A model generated the notes under the pieces. The model saw nothing but the letters and a program-made list of their open reading frames with translations, ran no database searches and was not told the origin of the DNA. Positions 45,691-57,800 of a stretch of DNA of 64,000 bases are shown here, piece by piece (the first letter of the stretch is position 1; each line of letters starts with the position of its first letter). The translations under genes were made by a program, and so were the position numbers. This stretch comes from Agrypnia vestita (Eukaryota > Arthropoda > Insecta > Trichoptera > Phryganeidae), in the NCBI GenBank assembly GCA_016648135.1, contig JADDOH010024897.1, positions 62,001 to 126,000 on the forward strand, in the 5' to 3' direction.

Positions 45691-46571
45691 AACAATATTT
45701 AATCGATACAAACAAATTATAATACCAAACAAAACAGAACTGTTGTATTTTAACAAATGGATGATATTTTAAGAAGTATTTTTTACTTTTAAGAGCAAAT
45801 AAATAAGGAGATTAATTTTTTTTTTAATAAAGTTACCAAATGTGAGAATGGTTTTATTGAATGATTCCCAAACCACCCATTTAGACATTGGCAGTCAGGG
45901 CTGGAGCGAACATGTACCACGGAGGTGATAACCTCTGAGGCCCGATTAGATAAACAAATTACCGACTGATCTTCAAAAAAGGTCACAGTATGGAATTTGT
46001 ACATTCAAAAATTCACATTTTAGACAAAGAAAAAATTGGCTATCAATAAGACCCACTCAGAAGGTAGAAGCATTCTGTTATACATCGAAAAATATAAATT
46101 TTTCATTGAAAGATTTGGCAGTTACTTTGTGGTGCAAAATTTTATTTTAAAATATGTTTTTATTTTAACTTTATAATACACACACAATATGAATTACTAA
46201 TTGCTACTATAGTTTTGAAAGGAGCAGTCCCTCTCATCCTCAGGTTTAGTTAATGATAATAATTAAATTCCAGGTGCCGCTGGTTAATTTTAAAGCAACA
46301 ATTTATATTTTTAAATTCTTTATATTAGTTTCGCCACCGTACGTGTGTGAATAATTGTGGAAATATCCTGGAGGGGAAAATTAACACACTTCCCGTCGAT
46401 CGAATCGAATCCAATAGAACTGAAATTATGCACGTCGTATTTTGACAACTTTGTCAGTATGATCACAAAGTTCTAAAATGTAAAAAAAACGTTAAACATT
46501 AACTGGATGTTTGTTTACGTTTTAGAGCTTTCGGATTTTTAATTTTTTAATTTCAAACCTGTCAAACTTAA
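45691..46571. other. 3' UTR and AT-rich gap
   Basis: AATAAA at 45798-45803 and again near 45827 probably ends the upstream gene. The rest, to the SINE at 46572, shows no supported exon. The minus-strand ORF at 45789-46004 has no support. Confidence 0.5.
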
Positions 46572-46722
46572 GACTTGTTGGTCTTGTTAGGACTCTTGCC
46601 TCGTGACCCAAAGGTCACGGGTTCGAACCTCATTCCAGACCAGCAAGTTAGTCCTATTTTCATAGCACAAGCTTATGGCTTAGTTGGGAAATTGTGAGAA
46701 TATTGATGTGATACATATTCCG
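46572..46722 (+). mobile_element. tRNA-derived SINE, second full copy
   Basis: Head TTGTTGGTCTTGTTAGGACTC, B box GGTCACGGGTTCGAACCTC and tail AGTTAGTCCTATTTTCATAG match the minus-strand copy at 39434-39605. It ends TATTCCG and runs directly into a different dispersed repeat (46722-46790). Confidence 0.78.
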
Positions 46723-46790
46723 AGGTGGCAATTGTTTTTAAAAACTTATTTCCAATAAGATGGAGGTTTCATGGATTCCAGAGAAATTTT
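46722..46790. repeat. Dispersed repeat shared with two MSH2 introns
   Basis: GAGGTGGCAATTGTTTTTAA, ACTTATTTCCAATAAGAT and GGAGGTTTCATGGATTCCAGAG recur at 26287-26330 (first two blocks) and inverted at 21405-21452 (last two blocks). Confidence 0.7.
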
Positions 46791-47274
46791 CTTGAGTAGT
46801 TTTTGTGTATTTATCTCAGAAACGGTTCAGTGGGATATTGCTGCATTTGTTTTATATCACTCAGATATGTATGTAAATAAATAATGATTTTCATTCAAGA
46901 CGAATGAGCATAATCCAAGATCATGGTCCCATTGTATATACAATGAAAATGAGTATTTCACTATATAATTGAATGTCCTGATTACAAAATGAAAGATAAT
47001 TAACGCTTAAATAATAAGTATTAAATAAGATATTACACTTTAAAGTTTCGAAAATTTTACCATACATTTTGAATATCAGTCGTTACTTTAAGAACCATGG
47101 AAAACCATAGTTCTTTCGTCTATAAAAAATATAAATTTGTCATGTAAACTTATACATTGTCTATGATTTACACATTTTTCCTCAGATATTGCATATGAAA
47201 TATCAAAATATACTTATTATTTAAACATAAATTATCATTCATTCTGTTATTAATACATTCAATAATATAGTGTA

Positions 47275-47428
47275 AGGCCTCGGGTAAGCCAAAGCGTCAA
47301 TGCGCCGGAGTAGTGAGGGTAGCCGGCCACGGTATAACTAAACCCACTACTCTGCCATCAATGCGTCCCCCACTACTCGGGCGCATTGATGCTCTGACAC
47401 TCTGCCGCTTGTATCGTACCCGAGGCCT
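47275..47428. mobile_element. MITE with AGGCCTCGGGTA ends
   Basis: AGGCCTCGGGTA (47275) and TACCCGAGGCCT (to 47428) are inverted ends; inside, GCGTCAATGCGCCGGAGTAGTG mirrors CACTACTCGGGCGCATTGATGC. 154 bp, non-coding. Confidence 0.75.
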
Positions 47429-47534
47429 AATACTCATTTTTATTATATATGCGATGGGACCATGAACTTGGATTTAGCTGACGAATGTCAATTTATTACG
47501 CACATCATAAATGTTCCTTTAAATTTTTTTCTAG

Positions 47535-47816
47535 GCATCGATATCACCTGTTGAGTGAAAAAGAAAAAGGTGATTTGCTTTACGCTGGCGGCCTGGAACG
47601 TAAGCTGCGGCATAAGCCCTGCACTATTCTTTTGGCTGATGATGGAATAATAATTTGTGACATTACCTCTGGAAGTGTCTTGAAAAATCGGACGAAACTC
47701 AGTTGTTGGGATGAATCTGTAACAACAAATACACCAATATTTTTATATACATGTTCTGAGAACACAATTACTGGATTTTATCCACAGAGATTTTGTGCAC
47801 AGATAAATATATACTT
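47535..47816 (+). CDS. Possible orphan exon, unrecognised
   Basis: An open stretch flanked by a good acceptor (TTTTTTTCTAG) and donor (GTATGT). It reads HRYHLLSEKEKGDLLYAGGL, then ERKLRHKPCTILLADDGIII, CDITSGSVLKN, five cysteines in all, and runs on after the last quoted piece without a stop. I see no similarity to a known family. The best continuation at a downstream acceptor (about 48307) closes in frame after roughly 12 residues, so a short last exon is possible. It could equally be a decayed gene piece. Confidence 0.3.
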
Positions 47817-48508
47817 GTATGTATTTCAAAAATTTGAAAGAAACTAATTTAGATCATAAACAACATCGAAAATTTGATGTGTGGATGCTTTTACGATGGA
47901 ATTGGTGAAGGTTGTAATGTTTAAAGTGATCACAGCTCATACAGACCACAAAGTCTTCCATACACGTCTCTCATATAAATAACTTAGTCTCTGAGACTTC
48001 TATAATTTATCTTAGTTAATAAATATATCACTTTAAATTACGTCAGGCGAAATTTCAACTTTAGAGCATAAGGGGAAAAAATATGATTGAATATGTAATG
48101 GATAACCATTGGATTTGTGATTTACTAATTCAACCACATATCCCACTCGAGGATGTCACTGCCTCCTCTCAATGACACTTCTTCGGCATAACAACAAATT
48201 TTCAGCTCAATATTATTAAACAAATGGTTGCTTACTGAAAATATACAAAATCTTTGTATATTCATCGCAATAACGCAAAATAAAAAATATATGTGTATGT
48301 GTTACAGCGAATTTGCATTTTTAGTGAGACTATACTTTCACTAGTAGAAATGTACTTTTCCCGGTCGGGCAGAGTCTGGGCAGTGAAAACATCTAAATCA
48401 ATGAATTCTCAGATTCACTACACATTATCCGTGAAAATATATTTTGTTCAAGAATGCGCGCATTACTCAAAGCATAGACAATATATCGCTGAAACTATCA
48501 ATTTGTAA

Positions 48509-50839
48509 ACGTAATTCTTAAAGCGTAGAAAGTATAAAGGCGGCACTTCACTAGGCGATTTTTATTTTAACTCCTAAATTAAAATAGGACAGCGGCACCG
48601 CAAAACGAATATGAATCGCGAAGTAAGGTGTCGGCCGAAAGATCGCGCACTCGGGTTTTTTATGATATCTTACGACTGCCGGAACAAAACGAGGTTATGT
48701 CACCATGTAAATATTGGGGGGTTAAGGGATATTTTTTATTAATGAATATGTATTTTGTCAATTAAGTTTATTAAATATGTTTTTTTATAACAATACAACA
48801 AAAGTTTATTTCTTACAAATATAGAAACATAAATAAACATACACCTGGTATTATTAATTTTAAACGAACCTTTAAAAGTGCGTCAAGTAACAAATACTCG
48901 ATGCGAAAAATACAAAAAATCAAAGAGATTCTAAGTCATCATTTACGTTTGAATTCACTCAGATTCTTCCACATTTCCAATTTTCTATCTTTTTATCAAA
49001 AATGTGTCTAATGTCATTTGCGTTTCTTGTTTGCGCTGTGTAAGCACGTGTCTTTTGAATTATAAGATGATCAGAATTTCGTAAGTGTTCGCGATTAAAA
49101 TTTTAAAAATATATTACGTTTTAGTTACCTACCTAAACTAATCATTGAATATCAAAGACCAGTCCAGAAGTGTGACAGTTCGAGAAACAGAACTATCGCC
49201 ACAGAATAGAGAATATGCTATCGCTCAAAGGATAAAAATTAGAAATACTGTCGCTTTGTGGTGACTTTGGACTGGACTAGTGTAGAATGAGACACAAAAC
49301 GCAAAATAAATTTTGAAAAACAAGGTCCATGTGCCATTAGAATCTTGTTATAAAATCATATAATGAAGAATTGGTGCAGCCGAAACTTTCAACACTTCAA
49401 AATGACTATTTTAACAATATCCGTTACCTACATAATGTTGATATGCACAGAAGAAATTAATAATGCAGTAAGAACCTTGTTCACGCAATAACTTATTAAA
49501 TTGTTATTCAAGGCCCGGTTGTTTCAATTTGGATAAATAAAAGTTAATTTAAAAGCATAGATTTTTACGGAAACGGATTTCAGACTTGTCAAATTTAATT
49601 TTTGACAGTTCGGAAACCAATAAATTCACTAGTAAGTAGAAGTTAAAATATTGTATTCATTTCTATTGGTGAAAAACTCTTTGAATATGATAAGAATGAC
49701 CTTGAATATAATTTCTCTAAAATGCCAGTGAATGATGGACTCACTAGAAAAACAGATTCACTGTAACATATGCATTGAATCCAAAGTTATTCGCGGATTC
49801 AATGTCTGAATGTTTTAATATTTATATTTCCATTTTACGGAAATTCCCAACAATGATTTAGCAGGCTGTTGTGGGAGTAATTATAAAGGTAAAAAAATTA
49901 AAACACCTACCTAAATTTAATGCTTGAAGGGGCTGCAGATTTGCCATTTTCAAACAAAAAGCTATAAGCAAAAAAGCAAAACAAAACAAACGTCAAACAA
50001 TTGCTTAGCGCCAAAAATCTCAAACCATATGTTATCTATGTCTCAAACGCGCATGGGTGATGAGTGTTGCTAGTGTTAATTATTTAATATATTATATATG
50101 TATTTATATTGGATAGCAATCGAAATTATAAGTTATAATATAAATGATGATAAGTATAATATAATTAATTTTCAAAATTAAAAATACAGGTAAATGCGCA
50201 GTTAATGTAATGATCTTTTAAATAAATAAATAATTTGTGCTGCTTTTGTCAGCACGTTTCTCAAAACAAAAGCATATCGTTATAAAGTACCTGCGTAGAA
50301 CGAATAAATCATAATGTTTGCGTAGAGTTCATAAATTCCCTTCTTTCAAAATGGGTAGGGATAAAATGCATTTTCCGACTGACTGACTATGAAATTAGAT
50401 TAACGACGATCTAAAATAACCAAAGGAGCATTTTAAATGGGGAAAACTTGTTTATTTATTATTATTATTATAGCTGATGTATACAAATAGTCTTCTAACG
50501 AGGGCTTTGAAGATATTGAAAACACGTGATAATTCTAGGAATTCTAACACACGGGACACGACATCTTATAGATAATTATTTATGGGAGTAAACTAGAGTA
50601 ACTTTGCTATGGAAAAGGCCGTAAGGGATTTTAAGAAATTACTATTTAATTAAAACAAAATTTAAAAATATTATTTCTTACTTCTGAACTGGGTACTGTA
50701 TCAGAAAGTGCTTACACGGACTCCAGGGTAGACCTGGTCTGCAGGACTATTTGGTAGAGGTAGACCACTCCGTAGGAACACCCATTCACTTCTTATTGAA
50801 CCTCTATTAAAAACCTCCGTGTTCACATAACATGTACTA
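48509..50839. other. Gene-free, repeat-poor stretch
   Basis: No supported exon. A weak inverted pair GGCACTTCACTAGGCGATT / AATCGCGAAGTAAGGTGTCGG (48540-48655) may be a small MITE, and 49512-49590 resembles one end of the Harbinger-type MITE at 35027. Confidence 0.4.
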
Positions 50840-50982
50840 CAGTTGCCGGCAAACTTCTTGAAATTCTTTGGCGTAGTGGGGGAATGCGCAGAAGGCAAAA
50901 TTTGGGTCTCTTTGGTGGAATGGTACATGCGCAAACTTCCCCCCACTACGCCGTAAAATTTCAAGATGTTTGCCGGCTACTG
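50840..50982. mobile_element. MITE with CAGTTGCCGGCAAAC ends, TA target
   Basis: CAGTTGCCGGCAAAC...GGCGTAGTGGGGG is mirrored by CCCCCACTACGCC...GTTTGCCGGCTACTG, with TA on both sides (50838-50839, 50983-50984). Arms are about 60 bp. TA targets suggest a Tc1/mariner-type origin. Confidence 0.75.
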
Positions 50983-51847
50983 TATCTGTGTATTGCATAA
51001 ATATGTACCGGTTGGTCATTAAATATTACCTACTCAATTTTTTGGCATGACTGTTGGCATCAACTGAAACCAGTTACGTATTAAGTTTTATTACCATGTT
51101 GGGTGACTTGCATTAGGCAAGAATAGAGGTTATGATGCTAATATTGACGCTGTAAGAAGTGCTGTGAAAAAAAGCTAGATTCCGAACCGTAGATTACATT
51201 CGAACTGCAGTTTCTGGGATATCTTGTATACATACATAATCATAAATGCATTATCTTCTGGTTTATAGGCCTGGGTGGTGAACCACTGTCAATTCAACGG
51301 ATTGTATTAAATCCCGGAATTAATCAATGATTATTGATTATAAAGCATTGAGAGTAGTTCATCTAGAGGTATCTACTCACTCAGTCAATGAAAATTATTA
51401 ATCCAAGATTAAAATTTTTTAATTTTTCCAATTTTCGATTAGAGAAATAAATGGCATCGTTCATTTATTTGTTAATATTTTTTTTTTCATTGCTTTAAAT
51501 GGGTTGTGTAAATCTGTCCGAGGGTAATTCCTATCACAAACACAATACACAATTTATATGTAAGCTTAATTTTAATTTCTAAATTATAAACGATGAGCCA
51601 AAAAGGATTTATCCTCGGACAGAATTCACAACCCATTTACCGCAAGGAAAAAAATAAGTTATCAACAAATAAATGAACGATGCCATTTATTTCTGTAATC
51701 GTATAGAGAACAAATAGACATACATTGAGTTTTGTAGGTATAAATATTTATAAAGAGAACGAGAATATATTAAGGTGGGTAAAAAAAAAAACAAATATGT
51801 ATTTTTCAAAATAGGTACTTTCATACATCACAATCTTTATAATTATT

Positions 51848-54800
51848 TTAATTGTTTTCATCCGTACTAGTTGCTTTATGTCGAGCAGCGTCTATTGACA
51901 AATCGATTAAGTTATTTCCAAGGAAGAAATCTGTCGCAAAAATGTTTGCTTTCCGCCACCAGTCGTCCCTCACCCATCGCGTCAGGTTCCTATTTATGGA
52001 GTCCGCCATCCTCGTCAGGTCATTTTTGGGGTTGAATATTATATCGATGGCCCTCGGCGTCATCTGGGCCATGACTGCCCACAGCGGATTGGCCTGGACC
52101 GGAGGGCTAGAGTCCAACACTTTTTGTATATATTGCTTCAGCGATATAGCCGACTGCTTGTTGCCCCACTTTTGAGACAGAGGCGGCCACAGCCAAGATG
52201 CCCCTGGTGAAATAAATTAAATTATTTGCATTGTTCTCAGATAAATCAGATAAAATCCAGACTGCTGTCCAGAAACACTAAATTATCAGGGCATAAAACG
52301 CTAATCAGACCGAAGCTCACCTACGCAGCTAATTCGGCTCCGGACCTGAGAGCGGACATTTCACCGAATGAAATTTTTAATTGTTATAATATATTTGTTA
52401 TTTGCTCGATTTGTTTTGTGAACCATTAAATTAAATTTTTATTTGATAAATAACTGTAGGTATATATTATAAACAAACATTTAATTCGTAGGTACATCTT
52501 ATTACATTTCATTAATATAATATACCTACACATATTCCTATCGTGGCATCATATAACCTTTATTAATGGAAGTCTGCTTCTGTTCTGTCAATATCTTGGA
52601 AATTCGAGACATGCATGCTCAGAGATGGTAGCAATTTCGTTCATATTACAGTACAGGAATGTTACCAAGAATATTTGGTATTATAATATCATATTTTTAA
52701 TAATATAATACATTTTACCATACCATTTCCAAAAACTTTTCGTCTAGTCGAAAAGTATTAGTATTTAATAAGATCAGTTTAATAAAATAGAAAAAGCTCG
52801 AAAAAAAATTTTGAATTATTTTCATTATTTGAATTTATAGGGAACTTATAGTTAGTACACAAACTGAAAAGACTAGGAAATGTGGTGAACTAACTCTACC
52901 TTTAGTCATCGATTCTTCAGGGTAGCAGATGATGAGCCTCTTCCCAGTTTCCCAGATGTCGCCCATTCGTGGTCCATTGATTAAATATATATTGCTTCTT
53001 GACTTTTGTTGATTTATTTCTTTGAAGTCGATGGCCTGGTCTCCCAGCTCTTGGAACAGAAGGTTGATGAGCTCCTCGTGCCGCTTGGGTCTTGGAGCAC
53101 CATTGATCAGGTAAAATCCCACGGGGAGGCGGTGTATATCAACTATTATTATCTGAAAACATCGTTACGTTGTAAGTGGTAGATTAAGCAGTATAAAAAA
53201 ATGTGTGGCGGTCCTGCCGAACCACGCATGCATACAGCACACACATAGCCCCGCTTGCCGCCCCACCTGAGAAATGCGAATCACCGAGAACAAAAGAGGT
53301 GTTCTGGGACAGGTGACAAGCGGTGCCGCTCGATTGTAATGAGTCATGTTGTCGTCATCGGATGGAGAGTACCTCTATCACGTGCCTAGCTTTGCCACTG
53401 TTTTTTATGTGTTGTTGTATCACTTTACTTGCTTCAGGTGGCTTTTCTCCAGTGAGAATAAAATATCTCACATAAACTCTTATTTAATGTATATAAAACC
53501 TTCCAACGGGTATAATATTGTCACGCGATAGCAGAAATGGAAAGAATTATACGTAATCAAGGATTTACACAAGTTTTAAAGTAAATTAGAAATCCCTGGA
53601 AATTACTGGAAAAGTCTCGAATAAGCTACTAGATTCGCGAAACGTCTGGAAATCCGAAAATGCATATAAAGGGCGGCACGACTGCTGCGAAGAATAAAAT
53701 TGTTGTGACGTTTTGGCGAAACCACAGATAAAGCGAAACCAGAAGCGAAGCGGTGATTAAGTGCGACCAACACCTATAAAATAAGAGAGTACCTACCGAG
53801 CGTTTAATAGTGAATATGTGCGATCACAGACGTTCGAATATTTTGAGACGAGTAATCAGGTGCTCGAATTAAATTCGTATCCAGTAACATTGGTGATTAA
53901 AAAATAATAATAATAAAAGCGTTTATTTGTCTCTCACCGCCACGATCCCGCGTAAATATGTTTATTAACAAAGTTTTCGCAAACCCTTATCTAGGCCATT
54001 CAGTATCTTTTGTGTTATATAAGATTTTAAAAACATTTAAAAATTATAAACCTCAAACTGTAAAGTCATGACATCACTATCAAGAATATTCCGCTCGTAA
54101 GTAGGCACTTAGGTAGTTATTCACTAGCCGTGTTTGTCGCTTGTTCACACTCTGGCCATACTCGCACGATTCGCTTTTCTTTGGTCTTCTATGTCGTACT
54201 GTCAAATAGGGATGGGTAAATGAAAAAAAATATTGATACATATCGAATCGATATTTTAAAAAAGTATCGAAAATAATCCATATATATCGAGAAAACTATA
54301 TCGATATATCGAAAATTTTTCAAAAAAAAAAAATCGATATATTGATTTATCGATATTTTTTACCCATCCCTACTGTCAAACAACAACAATTGTCCCGCGC
54401 GCTAACCACCGTCGCTGTTATACAAAAAAAAATGTTGGTTGGTCGAATGTTCGGGACTGTTTGACTAGTTTCTCCATATTTCTAGTGTTTTATAATTTCT
54501 TCGGGAATAGTGTAGTTGATTCTAGTTCCGTGTGTATTGTTTGAGTCGTTTAGACTCTTAATACATATTATTAGGATTTTACCTCGTCTTCTGCTTTCTC
54601 AGCGAACCTTTTTATATCGCGGAGTATAGGAACCAACTTCCTCACTTTGACTAGATCGTGGTTGATCCAAAAACTGTAACAATTAATATTTCAATAAATA
54701 TACAAACAAGTTTATGAAAATTTTCTAACATTTAAAAAAATACACATTTTAATTACTGTCTCGTTTCAATTTGATACACTAGTCCAATGATTTTCTAACT

Positions 54801-57800
54801 TTTTAAGCCACCCAAAACCATCCATTTATCGAACTTGGCAAAATAGCCGATGACTTAGGCCCGAATTCAGAGTCAATACTTAGATGATTTAAAGATTAAG
54901 GTACGTCTTAAAAGTGTAATTTTCAGTACAAAATAATACTTTTAAGACGTACCTTAACCTTTAAATCATCTAAGAATTAACTCTGAATTCGGGCCTATGT
55001 GTTTTTAAGTTTATGGCCCGAATTCAAAGTCAATACCTACATAGATTTAATGGTTAAGGTACGCCTTAAAAGTGTAATTTTCAGTACAAAATATATACCT
55101 TAACATTTGAATCATCTAAGTATTGACTTTTAAACCACTTTCCGCCAAGCTATTTTTTCATGTTTGGAATCAAAAAGAAATCCCATGAGGTCAAATAATA
55201 TGGAGAATAGGATAAACGAGGCAGCAATTCATAGTGTAATATGATTCAGATTTGCTGTGACGAGTGAGCCATTTGGATCAGAATTACATAGGTAAAAATT
55301 GCTTTTGAAATGAAAATACCAATTTTTTTGGGTAAAGTGCAGACAACGGTTCTGCGAGCTTTTTAATTTTTTTTTCGCGAGGATTTTTAATATTAACACA
55401 TTTTCCGGTATAAATGAGTGTCCTGATTCCAAAAATGACATATAATAACCTCGGTCGTAAGTAATAAACAAGTAATTACAATTTAAAAGATCAGCCACTT
55501 TATCTGTATTTTTACGTATCCATAGATGAGTATTTGAATTATAGATAAACCGCGTTCCACAAACCTGTGGAACGCCCCCACGACTACCTTGCCACCAAAC
55601 CATAACACAACGAGGTAAAAACTAGCAAAGGGAAAACTACATTTCAAAATGAAGACTACAACACACACACACGTTCACCAGTTTGAAGACTACAAAGTGA
55701 ACACTACATTTGTAGTAAAAACTACATGAAGTGAACTAATTGTAGTAATAATGAAGTGAACTAATTGTAGTATGTACTATTGAAGTGAACTAATTGCTGG
55801 CCCTTAAATAACTAATAAGAAAATATGTCATCCGGAAGACAATACTACATTAGTCATTTCTTTATTTCATTTGGTACCGAAATAGTTTTGGTGATTAGTT
55901 TTTCAGAAAATTATTCTAATGTCTCAATAGACGAGGAAACAAAATATATGAATTTTCTCACTTATTTTCATCATAGTCGTCTGTTTCTCCATCTTCATCA
56001 CTAGCTTCATCTTCAGGCTCCTCCGTAGAGTAATGTCCGATCCGAATGTCAAGGTATCTGATGCCGAACACGAGCTGGTTCCATATGTCCTCCTTCTGCG
56101 TGAAGAGAAACCGCTTCAGTCCTTCTCCTTTGATGATGGAGTCTCCGTAGAATGACCCCGAGTCATGAGTTCCCGGCAGGAACATTTTGGACAGCGGTAT
56201 CGTCCCAATTGCCTCCCTGAAAAATGTCTGAAACTTCAATATTGTTTGAGTGCTTCATGAAAATATTTACATGTACCTTCAGATCTTCACAGAATATCAC
56301 GCTGTTTCTCCACTGGGATAGGCAGAGAGGATAGAATGTCATATTCATATATCTTAGCACATTCATACATCTTCCTATTCATGGACTACAGTTAAAGCTT
56401 TTAACAGGGCCATACTCCAATATGTATAGCATCTGATCCTTTTCGATCTTTCGTGAGCGACCTTTATTCCTGCTGCCTTCAGCCCTCGCTTCATATATTG
56501 TCTTAATTATCCTTTGCTCGCTCATATGTTTCACATGACCAAACCATCTCAGTGATCGTTTCTTTATTCTATCTACTATGCTACAGCTAGCATTACATTC
56601 ACTTCTATCCTCTATCGACCAAAGATTTTCCGCACAAGCGCCTTGGTATCTAACCGTATTTCCACCGCATTGTGTGTACTTTCATTCCTTTTTTGCCAAT
56701 TACAGGCTTCACTTCTATAATCAGAGTTAGCACTAGAACGCTATTATGTGCCGCTAGTCATAAGTTATACATTTTTAATAATATTTTAGCTAGTATTTTT
56801 TATAAATCGGTAATTTATATGTAATGTATGCATTGAATATAATTCATAAAAATATGTGTGTAACCGTCCAATATTTCTTCATGTTGGATCTGATGATCTA
56901 CTTATAATGAACATGTTTCTTAAGTAATTTTTAATATTTCGTTATCGTTATTGCCTACATATCAGCAATTTCTAATCTATTGACTTTGTTGACCGGACTT
57001 AGCAATCTTACCACATCAAACACATACCTGTACCTGATTTTGATGACTTAACACTATTGCAACACGAAAGTGGGTCGAGTATGCATGACCACAAATTTTT
57101 AGGCCAGTTTGAATCATCACACTACAGGCATAAAGTGTTTAAACTAAATGTAATAATTTAAAAATTGCCTAATAATTTGATCGAGAATGCATTCAAAGAA
57201 TCGTCTCCTCTTCATGATCTATGCTCAGAGCCTAGTGTATGAATGAGTGTAGTTAAGTTATTATGCAGCATGCTGTCCTGCTCTAATATTACTCATCTAA
57301 TGTTACTATAAACAGAAACATGTATTCATTAATTTGCTAAACGATTGAAATTGTGTATTTATAAGTTTATCATGTACCTACATTGAAAATAATCTAAAAT
57401 GTTTGCCTTAGTTTGAGCATAGCGCAGAGTGGACAGAATTATAAATACAATTTTTCTTTACAAATAAATAAATAAATTGTTTCGGACGCCGGCCCTGGCA
57501 ACTCTAAACGACCATCGACGACAATATCTATGGAGAATTGTAAGCCCAATTCCGCTCCCTTGCTTCGACAAGTGCACACATTTTGTAAATGTTCTCTTCT
57601 CTCTGTAACTTAACTTGTAACTTGTGACAATTCTTAGCTGTTAAATTACAAATGCCGTCACCCTGACCTCATTTCATTGGTCTGCAGTAAGTGCCGGTGG
57701 AACGCAATATTAACCTATTAAACACGTAAAAGATGGTAAAATAAAATCTAAAAACAGTGCAACTATATAAAAAATGCATATTCACATTTTATCAGACATC

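Noticed and set aside
46572..46645. Possible functional tRNA gene
   Set aside because: A and B boxes are present but the acceptor stem does not pair and a SINE tail follows; same for 39434-39605.
48293..48508. 71-residue ORF considered as the last exon after 47816
   Set aside because: Phase from the 47816 donor leads to another frame that stops after about 12 residues.
53695..54200. hsp70 coding sequence downstream of the HSE/TATA block
   Set aside because: Searched by eye for an ATG followed by an actin-like ATPase start; none in any plus-strand frame.
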